From the NCBI GenBank assembly GCA_020627925.1, contig JAHDFY010000003.1, positions 1 through 64,000 on the forward strand: a stretch of DNA of 64,000 bases, in the 5' to 3' direction. Position numbers and translations under genes: made by a program. A model generated the notes under the pieces. That model did no database searches. It saw only the letters and a program-made list of their open reading frames with translations, and was not told the origin of the DNA. This document shows, in pieces, positions 1 through 10,265 of this stretch (its first letter is position 1; each line of letters opens with the position of its first letter). The DNA comes from a bacterium (lineage in GTDB: Bacteria; Patescibacteriota; Gracilibacteria; Absconditabacterales; Absconditicoccaceae).

Positions 1-278
1 ATTGTTGATATATGTTTCGTGTTTGTGTTTTTGTATCCAATTGACACAAAGATGCAATTTTGTATGCTAATGCTTTGAAATGTTGTATCTCGTTTGACTG
101 AGTCAAACAGTTTGATAAAGACATCAGAAGTGATCGTTGCTGCAGCTTCTTGATCATAGTTCATCAAATTCCGTATGTAATTATATATTTTTTGTTTGTA
201 ACGTTCGTATAAGGCTGCATATCATTGTGTGTCTCCGGTGTAAAACTGTGCGAGTAGTTCTTTATCAGAATAATACAT
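1..278 (-). pseudogene. ECF-type RNA polymerase sigma factor fragment, frameshifted and cut by the window edge
   Basis: The reverse strand from an ATG at 278 reads a sigma-70 region 2-like segment (ELLAQFYTGDTQGYAALYER, then about 25 more residues to SDVFIKLFDSV), with one UGA-glycine. Near position 85 the reading frame that continues the family pattern (FKALAYKIASLCQLD) is offset by one base. Removing one T from the TTT of the ACATTTC on the gene strand would restore it. Either the gene is broken or the assembly has an indel. Only the N-terminal third is inside the window, so DNA-binding region 4 cannot be checked. The sigma-factor assignment rests on the short region 2 pattern. Confidence 0.5.
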
Positions 279-380
279 CCCATATATAAAACTAAATGTA
301 CTTTGTACCTATTATAGTAATTGCTATTCTCTAAGACAGATGAAATACAAAAAAATTTCAGAAAAAATTACTTTTTTTAC

Positions 381-522
381 AAAAAAAACACACCTCAAGG
401 GTGCGTTGTTACTATTGGAGACTTATAGGACTCAGGTAAATAATCTCTCGATGTATATCCATACATTCCAACGAAATTATTTATTGCTCTTAGCATACTA
501 GTAGGATAAGAGCCATCCTACA
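381..522 (-). ncRNA. Candidate small structured RNA of about 140 nt
   Basis: On the reverse strand a promoter at 529-557 is followed by about 140 bases that can fold throughout and end in a hairpin with eight U. The 5' end forms a perfect 7-bp stem (GTAGGAT/ATCCTAC, loop GGCTCTT). An alternative pairing GCTCTTA/TAAGAGC would compete with it. The centre forms a long hairpin with AAATAAT/ATTATTT, TTCG/CGAG-like pairing and an apical ATGTAT-GGAT-ATACAT stem. The 3' end is CGCACC-CTTGA-GGTGTG followed by the U tract. I do not recognise it as 6S RNA, SRP RNA, tmRNA or a named riboswitch. No convincing ORF lies inside. Confidence 0.55.
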
Positions 523-528
523 GACGAC

Positions 529-557
529 ATACTACGAAAGCTTTCAAATAAATGCAA
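529..557 (-). promoter_or_regulatory. Promoter for the candidate small RNA
   Basis: Reverse strand: -35 TTGCAT (552-557), 17-bp spacer, -10 TAGTAT (529-534), placing the transcription start near 522, just before the first hairpin of the RNA. Confidence 0.5.
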
Positions 558-632
558 GGAATAAATAAGCACAAGCCGAACACTTTTTGAGTGAAATATG
601 GATAATATGTGAAAAACTCGGTTAAATAATGA

Positions 633-1658
633 CTATTGTGAGAACATTTGATTGCTAGGTTTGCTCGAATTTTCCTTTTTTGTTTTGCTGATTTTTTTCT
701 GTGACATAGCAAGAAATTCCTCTCCTGTAAAAGTATATTCAGTATCATCAAGGTATACTTTTTTGTTTTTGAGAAGGTAAAAAAGTACTAATACTGTCAT
801 TTCCACGTCGTTTTTACAGTATTTTTTGAACTCTTTATAGTATTTTTCATCGCCTGTTTCTTCATATTTTTTCATAAGTGTATCTCATTCAGCCCCTGAT
901 TCTAGCGTTTTGGTAATACCTACAAGTGCTTGCGCAGTCTTGTTTAGACCAATTCTTCTTCCAGTAAGATTCCAGAGAAACAAAAATAGATCGATACTTT
1001 TTTCATTAATAGTGTTAATCATTGCATCAGTACCATTTTCGATGTTATACACAGAAACAGGGTTATCAAACGCAATATTATTAAACCCAATGACATAACC
1101 ATCAAACTCTGCCATAAAATGAACAAACTTTTCCAACTGATCAGGCCCAATAAACGAGTATTTTCCTATACCATCCTTGCTTACAATATATGCATATGCG
1201 AGGTAGAAAGAAACAGTTTTAAGGTTGCTGGTCGCGTAAGTGGTTTCGATATCGTATACCAAGTATGGCTTATTATTGATCGAAGAGAACTTTCCACTTT
1301 CAAAATCTTCCCAAAGAAGCTTGCTCATTGTTTTGCTTCCTTTGGCAGCACGCTGAATTGTTTTTTCTGTTTTCATAATGCTTTGCATTTTGTTGATAGC
1401 GCTAGGACTTGCATAGAGTTCGATTTTTTCTTGTTCATCAACCAACACAAACGTGTCATCTTCATTTTTGATTACTCTAAAAAGAGGTGTTCCTCTACGC
1501 CAAAAATAGATGGTTTTACCTTCTCTTGTGATGTCTTTAAGAAAAATTTTAAGAGCAGGGTACCTCCTTTTTTCATAAAGTTTTTTGAGATTGCTAAAAA
1601 AATTAGTTTTGAGGGATAAGAGTTGTTCCAACGAAAATTTTTTGTACATAACATTCAC
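633..1658 (-). CDS. DEDDy-type 3'-5' exonuclease / RNase H-like domain protein
   Basis: 341 residues, one UGA-glycine (codon at 885-887). The second half carries an RNase H-fold exonuclease core: YLVYDIETT (first acidic motif, around residue 132), a central GFNNIAFDNP motif (around 193), and KYCKNDVEMT (around 296), which fits the DEDDy third motif Y-x3-D. The first 125 residues are basic and lack a recognised domain. The tail is Lys/Ser-rich. Likely cuts nucleic acid 3' to 5'; whether it serves DNA repair, replication or RNA turnover is not visible. The ATG two codons downstream (MYKKF) is an alternative start. It reads toward the small RNA locus without obvious co-transcription. Confidence 0.7.
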
Positions 1659-1683
1659 CGAAGTATAAACATGAATTTAGTCT

Positions 1684-1738
1684 AGGTTTTATTTGCTTGC
1701 TTTCAAGACAAGAAAGCAATTATAAACAAAACCTGTCA
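1684..1738. repeat. Long imperfect hairpin between divergent genes
   Basis: An outer AGGTTTT/AAAACCT pair encloses an inner TTGCTTTC-AAGACAA-GAAAGCAA stem (8 bp, 7-nt loop). It has no U tract, so it is not a normal terminator. It lies between the divergent exonuclease and surface-protein genes and could be an operator or a cruciform. Confidence 0.45.
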
Positions 1739-1790
1739 ACATATGATCATAAAAACAATGATTTTGGGACGTAACTTTTTTGGTTTTATC

Positions 1791-1818
1791 TTGCAAGAAA
1801 GTGGCTTCCTGCTATACT
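1791..1818 (+). promoter_or_regulatory. Promoter of the first surface-protein gene
   Basis: -35 TTGCAA (1791-1796), 16-bp spacer, -10 TATACT (1813-1818), about 40 bases before the start codon at 1860. Confidence 0.5.
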
Positions 1819-1859
1819 GTTACGGATACATTGTTTGTTTTGGTTATTGATATACTGTC

Positions 1860-3281
1860 ATGAAAAAAAATACCACCCATCCATTTCGTTTATTTTTTTT
1901 TGTATGAATAGGGTCTATAGTGACGCTGGTGCTCCTTGGTGCAACATATGCTCAAATTTCAATTCCTACACTTATCACCAATGCGGTGATCACTATTCAA
2001 ACCGTCTTATTTTCTTCTGATGGAATTGATGATCCGGCAAACCCATACAAAGTGAGGGTGTTTTCTGATTCTTCAAATGCCGCAACACTTGTTGTTGAAT
2101 GAGGCTTAAAAGTCAACGATCTTATTGCTCCATCAACTTCAACAACGTATCTGGTGACGACAGATGATACGGGTATTCTACAGTTTGAAGATATTAATAA
2201 TATTGGAGGTGGATGAGTAGGATGAGGTTCTGTTTCGGGAAAATGGTTGTCCTCAATAGCGGTGATAAGCGGAATTTATTACCCAAGTCAGGTTGGAATA
2301 GGTACAGATGCAGATATTGATTATAAATTGTCTATTTTTGATGAGAAATCTGCTCTTTTAATCAACAAGTGAGATATAAAAATCAATGAATTAGGCGCAT
2401 GGGTTCTTGCCAATGGAACAGGAGTTTTGACCGTAGACACAAATGGAATTGTTGGTATGACCAAAGTAACATCAGATATGCTGGATGCTTCGATAGATGC
2501 TGGAGTCTGGGATGTTGCGTGATGATGATCAATTTCTTATATTTCATGAAATGTTGGAATAAAGACAGTAGCGCCATTTACTGATTTTCATGTTGATGGT
2601 GATATCTTAACCGATAGACTGTATGTATGAAATGGAGAAACAACAATTACTAACAATGGTATCAATGCCTATTGGTTTTCCAATAATGATATTATTATTG
2701 GTAGTAGAACTAATAATGTTGCTATTGGAGGTATAGCTCCAACCCAAAAGCTCCATGTTGATGGAAAAGTTCTTATTGATAGTACACAAGCTGATGATGC
2801 AGGTCTTATTTTTGAAGATCTTGCCTATACATCACCACCAACAACAGGTATTAATAATGTTGATTGTAATGTATTGTCTGTTGATGCTAGCGGAAATGTG
2901 ATTCTTGTTGATGCTGATGATGCGTGTAATGCTCCTGCTGGTGGGGGATTGACTCGACAAGATATTTGTGCTGATTGCCGCTGAGGCGCCACCATGATAG
3001 AACTTCAATACTTATGAAGTACTACTGTTACGGTGACAGTTAGAGATGGTATACAAACTTATTTTTCTAATACAGTTGATCCTAATGAAAAAATTATAGT
3101 TTATGGAACTAACTCAGACGGTTGATTTCAAGAAACAAGTACAGTTATAGAAGTAAACGGCTCTCTACATGATTCTTATGACAACACCTGTAGTGATCCT
3201 CTTAATCCGGGCACAACATTGGGTGATTTTGTAATTACGAGAGCAAGAAGCAAACATGCATGATTTATTTGTCCTTTATAA
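1860..3281 (+). CDS. Secreted surface protein with tail-fibre-like segments
   Basis: 473 residues with about 15 UGA-glycines, including clusters such as three consecutive TGA codons near 2521. An N-terminal hydrophobic segment (about residues 10-32, FRLFFFVGIGSIVTLVLLGA) serves as signal or anchor. The middle has low-complexity Asp/Gly/Thr sequence with units such as KLSIFDEKSALLI and TQKLHVDGKVLI, a pattern common in phage tail fibres and trimeric adhesins. The C-terminal 100 residues hold four cysteines and a beta-rich segment. The protein is probably displayed on the cell surface; the ligand is unknown. Its stop codon abuts the stop codon of the opposing phosphatase gene. Family assignment is by pattern only. 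Confidence 0.65.
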
Positions 3282-3686
3282 TATTTTTTTTAGCGAGCTC
3301 AAATTAGAAACACTTCCTATGCTGTTACCGTGCGGAGCAACATAGTTAACTCAAACAAAATCAGTTCCAACCATATGAGCAGCAGACCGATCGGCAAAAG
3401 AATCTCCAACCATGACGACTTCTTGTGGACAAAGTTTTCCATATTGTAAAATAAAAGAAATATTTTCTTCTTTGGATCCGCTTGTGCTTCCTAAAATAAG
3501 CGAAAAATAATGAGCAATATTATGTTTTTTTAATTGGGATTCTATTGCACTGTCCGCTAATGACGTATTTACATAGAGAGTGTACGTTTTTGCTAGCTCT
3601 TGTAGTATCTTATGAGTGTTCTCTGGTAAGATACCGCGCTGAGTAATTGTCCCATTATAGTCAAAAATTAATGCCTTATAGATCAT
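3276..3686 (-). CDS. HAD-superfamily hydrolase, capless
   Basis: 136 residues beginning MIYKALIFDYNGT, so the nucleophile motif DYNGT sits at the N-terminus as in the HAD family. Motif II is NTS, the lysine motif lies in SGSKEEN, and motif IV is MVGDSFADR. One UGA-glycine near the C-terminus. The length leaves no room for a cap domain, so it probably acts on small phosphoesters, phosphoglycolate-like or nucleotide. An in-frame upstream ATG exists but would add an unrelated hydrophobic stretch. The stop codon (3276-3278) sits directly beside the opposing gene's stop (3279-3281), so the two genes share terminal bases. Confidence 0.75.
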
Positions 3687-3833
3687 GAAAAATGTATAAA
3701 TAAAATAATTTGTCAACAAAATACCTGCAAGAATTATTCTCAAAATTCATTTTTAAACAAAATTTGTCTATAGTATAGCATAATATGGATACTATGAGAT
3801 ATTCATAAATTCTATTCTTAGTCTTGTTTATTG

Positions 3834-6800
3834 ATGAATAAATTATTTGTTGGATTGCATATATTTTTTGTTATTGCATGTGTTTTTGCAATACATTTTG
3901 TCGTTGCTTACGAATCATATGATACCTATGAAGAGATCACTATTATAGAAGTAAATGATGTAGTTGAGATGCATAACTCATTCAGTACTAGTGGTTCAGA
4001 TTCAGCAGAAAAAGAAGTAAAAGAAGATCTCGAAGAAGAAACATATGAAGAGAATTTAGTACAAACTATTATCCAAGATATCGAAGAAAATACGTATGAA
4101 GATATGCAAGCAAACGAACAAGAAAGCATACAAGAAGAGCTAGTCCTACAAAAAGAATCTCCTAATGTAGTCGTAGCTTCTTGAGGTGCGTCAGTAAGTT
4201 TTTCTTCAGGTACTATTTTGCTTTCCGAAGAATGAGAACTTGTTTTATTTGATAATTTTACCCCTCCTCAGGAGCTTTCTTCTGATGATGTTGAAAAAAT
4301 TAACAAACAAATTGATGGAGTAGAGGTAAAACAAACATTTAAAATTGGAGGGAAGCAAAGAATCAACGTTCTCTCTGGTGCGAAAGAAGCAACAGCAACT
4401 ATTTCTTTACCCACAAAAGAGCGCTTCTTTAATAACAAAGCAATTATCTACTCATCGCAAACAACTGATGAATGGGAATATCACGCACATGTTGACGTAC
4501 AAAGTGGTGGCATTATTGCATTTGAAACAACGCACTTTACCTATTTTTTGCTTTGATCAGAATTGGGTACGATGCATATCAATAATGCGGACTCAGTAAC
4601 AACATGATACAATGTAATCTTGTCAAACAATGTAAGTGGTGCGACAATGATGAAATTTGCTAATGATTTTTTGGATCTAGATACTACCCCTTGGGAAACA
4701 TTTACACCGACAAAATCATGGTCTTTGACTGGTGATAATGGAGCAAAAAGAGTACACGCAATCTACCAAGACGCAAACGGCGTAACTGGTTACGTGTTCG
4801 ATGATATTTTGCTCAATGCTCCTAGCCAAGCAACGGGTATCTCATCAATGACGTGAATAGTAGCGTGGTTTGATGCAACAGACACGGCAACAATAATAAG
4901 AAATGCTTCCAATCAAGTAAGTCAATGGCTGGATAAATCAGGAGCATGAAATCACTTATTGCAGCCAGCTCAACCAAGTAGGCCAATTTATCTTGCAACA
5001 TGATTGAATAATCAATGAGCCGTATCTTTCGATGGAACTACATGGATTGCAGGAAATACAAGCTTCCCTAAACCATATACTATTGTGACAGCATCTCAAG
5101 CTGATCCTTCAAGTACTGCATGATGCTTAATTTGTTCGGTAGAGTCATTTTGGATTTTGGGATACTGGGCAACGATGGAAGATGTATTCTATGCTGCTTT
5201 TGGACGGGTTGCATCTCCTTGAGTACCACTCACCAGTACCACAAAAATTTATTCAGCAGCATGATATAATATTACTACAGAGTTTTACAAAAATGGATCA
5301 CTTCTTCAAATAGACACAGCAAACCGTGAAGCGTTAAGAACCTTGCAACTAGGAAGGGCAGCTACATCAGCAGGTTTTGCGAAAAGTGGAAAAGTATCAG
5401 AAATTCTTATTTTTGATCGCCAATTATCAACAGGAGAACTCAATGATGTACACTGTTATTTTGGTGATAAGTGGGGAGTACAGGTAACAAACACTTGTGA
5501 CACAAGTGTTGCTCCGGTATTATCGAATCCAGGAAATATTCCTCCAATAACAACAAATCCTTTTGTTTCATTTAGCTTTGATTCGACAAAAGAGTGAATT
5601 GTCTCTCTTTCATGAAATTGTACGTCAGGGAGTATTTTGCATAATGCAGTAGCAACAGGAACAAATCTAATTTCATTTGGTCCTTTACCAAATGGAATAT
5701 ATAACAATTGTACCATAACAGTAACAGACAACGTTGCACAACAAAGTAATGTACTCACTTTACCATCATTTACAATGGACACAACGTTGACGTGATCAGC
5801 AGTGACTCCGTTATCATTCTCGTGATTGCAACTTTGGTTGGATGCATCGGATACAGGAACCCTACAGGCATTGGGTAATAATAGAATAACACAATGGAAT
5901 GATAAATCATGAAAAGATAATCACGTTGTCGCGACAGCAGCAAGCAGACGTCCGTTGTTGCTTCCGTGATGACAAAACTGACTTGATACCGTTCAGTTTC
6001 AATGAGACGATTCCCTCAATACTACAGGATCAACTATTATTGGAGCAAATACCGATTTCACTAAATTTCTTGTGATGAAATTGGATAATAGTAATACAAC
6101 CAACTGTACTTTTTGAAATCTTGGTGGGCATACGATCTACTTTGGAAATACTGATAGAGCGAGAATGCACAACCAGGGGCAGGTGATGCAGTCAACCATT
6201 GGTATTGGTACGAGCCAATATGCGTTGATAGTTATGACCTACGACCCGAGTGTACAAAATTCGATTTATGTTAACGGGACCAATGCGGGAACGAATACGA
6301 CAAGTATTAATTATCATGATAATGGTCCTACGTATATATGATCATGGGGAAATTCATGTCCACTGCAAGGAAGGATTGCAGAAATTGGGGTGTATAATCA
6401 GGGATTGACTGATGCAGAGCGCCAAGACTTAGAATGTCATTTGGCAGATAAATGGAATTTACCCATAAGTTTACCTTGTGCAAGTAAGGTTCCGCCTGTT
6501 CTTTCAAATCCAAGTGCAATTGCTTCACCAATCACTACTGGAAATGCGTTCTTTTCTTTTGTGAGTGATTCACCAGGAATGATAGAAATGTATGGTTCTT
6601 GTGCATGACTTCTTGATGCCCCTGCGAATAGAATGGCTAGTAGTGGTGTAAACAATATTGCAATAGGGCCATTGCAAAATGGCATGTATAATGATTGTCG
6701 TGTGGCGGTAAGAACCTCAGCAAATGTGTTAAGTAATGTGTTATCTATGCCATGATTTAGTGTTGTTGATATTACTGGATCGGCACCTGTTGTATGGTCT

Positions 6801-7499
6801 GGAGCTCCATGAAATTTATTGATGCACGCAGAAGCTGCGAGTGCCTCATTTTTCACCGATGCGACATGATATATCCAAACATATGGCGATTGTGCAATTA
6901 GTTCCTTTGATCCACAAATCGCTGTAACATGACTAAATGTGATTAATTTTGCTTATTTAGAAACAGGAAATTATGATACTTGTCGCATTTCGGTGACGAC
7001 ACTTTCATGAGTAATATCCAACATCGAGCCTATTTCTTGATTTACTATAGTAGATACTGATTTACTCTTTATTGGTGCACCAACAAGTCTATACTTGCCA
7101 AGCGTTCAGCCCTTACCTGCAGTGCAGCATTTGACTCATCATATAGCAGATGATTTTTATGTATGTGATAACGCTGGTTTTGATCAGTGATGGTACACAA
7201 CAGTGCAAGTGTCAGCACTTTCATGAAACTATGCAACGCTTCCTTCGTCTACTGTATCGATGATGGCTACATGAGTGAGTCTTATGACATGACAGCATAA
7301 TGCCAATGTTGAACTAGATGCCTCTATGTCTTGATGGCAATCATTAGACGTACCAAGAGTGTTTATCAAAAGGGACACCTGAATCAACTATTCCAGAAAA
7401 TGATGCTATACTACCAACCCATCATTAAAAGTTGAAGTACCTACTTTTGCTATTGTAGATCAATATAGCGCAAGAATTACTTATACGTTGTATGAGTAA
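3834..7499 (+). CDS. Giant secreted adhesin-like protein with two LamG-like domains
   Basis: 1221 residues, dozens of UGA-glycines. An N-terminal signal segment (residues 4-25) is followed by an acidic linker rich in Glu/Asp (about 30-115). Two copies of a concanavalin/LamG-like module follow: one with IVAWFDATDT and QWLDKSGAGNH (around 345), one with LQLWLDASDT and QWNDKSGKDNH (around 665). Each ends in a similar pattern (IGVYNQGLTDAER; ILIFDRQLSTGEL). Repeated 90-residue beta modules with paired cysteines lie between and after them, each beginning PPVLSNP- or PVVWSGAP-like. The last 150 residues resemble a WxL-type surface domain ending ARITYTLYE. Probably a cell-surface attachment protein for host contact; the function is inferred from architecture. 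Confidence 0.7.
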
Positions 7500-7588
7500 G
7501 ATAAATATAAAGTAAAATCAGCTAACAAAAAATATGTATTACAATTATTTAAAAAAAATTGTCTAGTCGTTTCCCTTATTGAGTGCTT

Positions 7589-7707
7589 GCAAAACCCGAG
7601 GAATTTTGTAGTATCGAATTTGGGTGGATGGTATAGGGATATACTTTCCAAAAACACAGAGGAGAAAAACATGCCGGGTTTTGCAAAAATCTTTGCATGT
7701 TTTTTTT
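7589..7707 (+). ncRNA. Candidate structured RNA ending in a terminator
   Basis: GCAAAACCCG (7589-7598) is perfectly complementary to CGGGTTTTGC (7675-7684). The sequence directly before the second arm, AAAAACATGC (7665-7674), is perfectly complementary to GCATGTTTTT (7695-7704), which runs into a U tract. The second arm of the long-range helix therefore sits in the loop of the terminator stem, giving a pseudoknot or switch-like topology. A small GTATA-GGGA-TATAC hairpin lies between. It may be the 3' UTR of the adhesin gene, an independent sRNA, or an attenuator. No named RNA family recognised. Confidence 0.45.
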
Positions 7708-7868
7708 AATTGCAAGAAACGTCAGTTTCAGTGCTGTGGCAATGATTTGTCATCATGAGAGATATGATAATAAATCTAAATGATAGGTAGCAAGAGGCTT
7801 TATTGCTAAATAATAAAGTGTACAAACTTCTCTGCTACACAGTTATTATATAGATAAGATTTTTTTAA

Positions 7869-7910
7869 TTGCAAGCAAAAATAGAATAAAATAGAATATA
7901 ATAGAAAAAA
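7869..7910 (+). promoter_or_regulatory. lexA promoter overlapped by a 10-bp tandem repeat
   Basis: -35 TTGCAA (7869-7874), 17-bp spacer, -10 TAGAAT (7892-7897). The spacer and -10 are built from three head-to-tail 10-mers: ATAGAATAAA, ATAGAATATA, ATAGAAAAAA (7881-7910). A further ATAGAAT lies at 7922-7928 next to the start codon. One-turn spacing over the core promoter is what an autorepressor operator could look like. Confidence 0.45.
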
Positions 7911-7930
7911 GTCTTGAAAAATAGAATTAT

Positions 7931-8581
7931 ATGATTACACACAATTATGTGTATTTACATTATCACCAAAAAAAGATGCTTCAATCCCTCACAACGAAGC
8001 AACAAAAAGTAATGAAATATTATCGCGATTACATAGAGAAGCATAGTTATCCACCAACATATCAGCAGGCTGCTGATGACTTATGAATAAGTCCAAGTGT
8101 TGTACACAACCATGTAAAAAATATTAAAAAACTAGGATATATGACAAATAATCCTACATGAGATGTTGCACTTTCAGCACCGCTAAAAAAAGTTCCTCTT
8201 GTTGGAGCGGTGGCATGTGGTGAGCCTATTGATGTGTATGAATCCGTTGATGATCACATAGATTTACCTAAATCGATGCTCAAATGAATAGGTCCCTTTT
8301 ATGCTCTCAAGGCACAGTGACGCAGTATGATTAACGTGTGAATCAATGATGGAGACACGCTTATCATTGGTAAACAACAAGCAGTAAACGACGGAGATAT
8401 TGCAGTAGTTGTGATGAAAAATGATGGAGATGAAAGCGCAACACTCAAAAGAGTATTTCGCAAGCCACTGTCTATTGTTCTCAAGGCAGAAAATGATGGT
8501 TTCCCTAACGCCGTGCTCACATGATGAGATGTTGAAATAAGAGGAAAACTTATCAATGTTATCAGACAGTATTCAAACTAA
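7931..8581 (+). CDS. lexA: LexA repressor (SOS response)
   Basis: 216 residues, seven UGA-glycines. The N-terminal winged helix-turn-helix (about residues 17-80) includes PPTYQQAADDLGISPSVVHN. The C-terminal S24 autoprotease domain has the cleavage site VGAVACGEP, catalytic serine in QGRSM (around residue 135) and catalytic lysine in ATLKRVF (around 175). The scissile bond is Cys-Gly rather than the more usual Ala-Gly. It lies directly upstream of recA (38-base gap), so the two SOS partners are adjacent and probably co-regulated. A shorter start at residue 16 (MLQSLTTKQ) would better match typical LexA length. Confidence 0.93.
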
Positions 8582-8619
8582 TATAATTCTTATTTATACT
8601 TATTTACTAGACACCTATA

Positions 8620-9735
8620 ATGACTCTAACAGCAAAGCAAAAAGTACTTCAAGACGCACTTTCAGATATCGAAAAGAAATTTGGAAAATGATCAATTATG
8701 AGAATGGGAGACAACTCGAACGTAGGTACTGTTAATACATTTCATAGTGGTTCATATATTTTAGATCTTATTTTGGGAGGTGGTTATCCTGAAGGAAGAG
8801 TAATTGAAATGTTTGGACATGAATCATCAGGAAAAACAACAATAGCACTTCACGCAATTGCTGAAGTACAAAAAAGAGGTGAAGTTGCTGCGTTTATCGA
8901 TGCAGAGCACGCTTTAGATCCATCATATGCTCGTAAATTATGAGTAGATTTAGATAACCTTCTTTTGGCTCAACCAGATTATGGTGAGCAAGCATTGCAG
9001 ATTGCAGAAGAACTAGCAAAAACAGGAGCAGTAAAACTTATTGTTATTGACTCGGTGTCAGCAATGGTGCCAAGAGCAGAAGTAGAAGGAGAAATGGGAG
9101 ATAGTTATGTTGGGCTACAAGCTCGTATGATGTCACAATGATTGAGAAAACTTACTGGAGTATTGGCAAAAACATGAACAAGTCTTATTTTCATCAACCA
9201 AATTAGAATGAAGATTGGTGTCATGTTTGGGAACCCAGAAACAACATCGTGAGGTCAAGCATTGAAGTTTTTCTCATCACAAAGACTAGAAATTAGAAGA
9301 GGGGAAAAAATAATGGGAGATGACAAGGAGCAAGCAGGATATGTATGTAAAATTAAAACAGTAAAAAACAAAATATTTGCTCCATTCAAGAAAGTAGAGA
9401 TCCCTGTGATTTGGAATGAATGATATTCAGAGCTTGATGATATTGTAGAAGCGGGAATGGCACTTAAGTTAATCACAAGAGCAGGAGCGTTCTATTCTTA
9501 CGGTAGTAACAAAGTACAATGAAAAGCAAAACTTATTGCATTTCTTGAAGAAAACAACGAGGTCAAAGAAAAAATTGAAAAAGAAATTCAATCAAAGATT
9601 AAAGAAATGAGAAGCGGAAAAATGGTACTTGATGATGATGCATTAGAAGAGTTAGAAAAAGAAACAAACGCGTTAAAAGATGACACAATGGACTCTATTA
9701 TTGCAGAAACAACTAATGCCAAAAAGAAGAAATAG
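8620..9735 (+). CDS. recA: RecA recombinase
   Basis: 371 residues, close to family length. Walker A is GHESSGKTT (around residue 66), followed by [10 protein letters not shown] and the L1/L2 DNA-binding loops with [14 protein letters not shown] and [19 protein letters not shown]. Seven UGA codons fall where RecA has glycine or a small residue, for example FGK-UGA-SIM, ARKL-UGA-VD and ETTS-UGA-GQAL. This is the strongest internal proof of the UGA=Gly code. The C-terminal tail is acidic then lysine-rich. RecA forms the strand-exchange filament and triggers LexA self-cleavage. Confidence 0.97.
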
Positions 9736-9747
9736 AACCTTATCTTA

Positions 9748-9783
9748 CCCCAAAAATTCTTAAGAGTTTTTGGGCTTTTTTTG
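9748..9783 (+). terminator. Rho-independent terminator after recA
   Basis: CCCAAAAA-(TTCTTAAGAG)-TTTTTGGG hairpin followed by a T tract; it ends the lexA-recA unit. Confidence 0.85.
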
Positions 9784-9804
9784 TTTATTGTAGTATTATT
9801 TTGT

Positions 9805-10251
9805 ATGTATACGATTATATCAATTACAGACTCTGATAAGCACTTTGCTTCAGCAATTGCTGAATATCTTAAACGTATGGGTAAAATGGTTCGTATCGTT
9901 GACCTAAAGCCCACAAAGGACAAAAACTCGTTGATTTGCCAAAAAAAAGATACAGAGGCTTTTATCGCTGAGCTCAAAAAATCTCGTTATGATGGAGCAG
10001 TCAAAGTATTTTTGAGTATCCTTTGACCACAAAAAACAACAGAGGAGTTAGCTAAAGGCTTGACTAATAAAAATGTTGTTTTTGGTATTGGTTGACCACA
10101 TGGACTTTTAGAAGAGCAACTAATGCCATATATCAATCAAAAAATTGCCTTTGGAAAGGCGACTATGCCGCATGGATTAGCAAAGCTTGTCTTGCTAGAA
10201 CAACTATACAGAATCCACACTATTGCAATCGGTAAGAAATATCATTATTAG
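9805..10251 (+). CDS. rlmH: 23S rRNA pseudouridine-1915 N3-methyltransferase RlmH
   Basis: 148 residues, near the usual 155. SPOUT-fold trefoil-knot motifs are visible: VVFGIGGPHGL (cofactor loop, both motif glycines in IGGP intact, one encoded by UGA) and the C-terminal LEQLYRIHTIAIGKKYHY, which matches the RlmH signature of a YR...YH ending. Uses S-adenosylmethionine to methylate pseudouridine 1915 in helix 69 of 23S rRNA. The ATG at 9805 gives the canonical MYTIISI beta-strand start. It follows the recA terminator and is probably transcribed separately. Confidence 0.88.
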
Positions 10252-10265
10252 CAAAAAATCGTAAT

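Noticed and set aside
381-522. tmRNA, 6S RNA or SRP RNA identity for the small RNA, and a 39-codon ORF inside it
   Set aside because: No tRNA-like end, tag reading frame, GGAAG-type SRP loop or 6S bubble was seen. The short ORF runs through the terminator hairpin.
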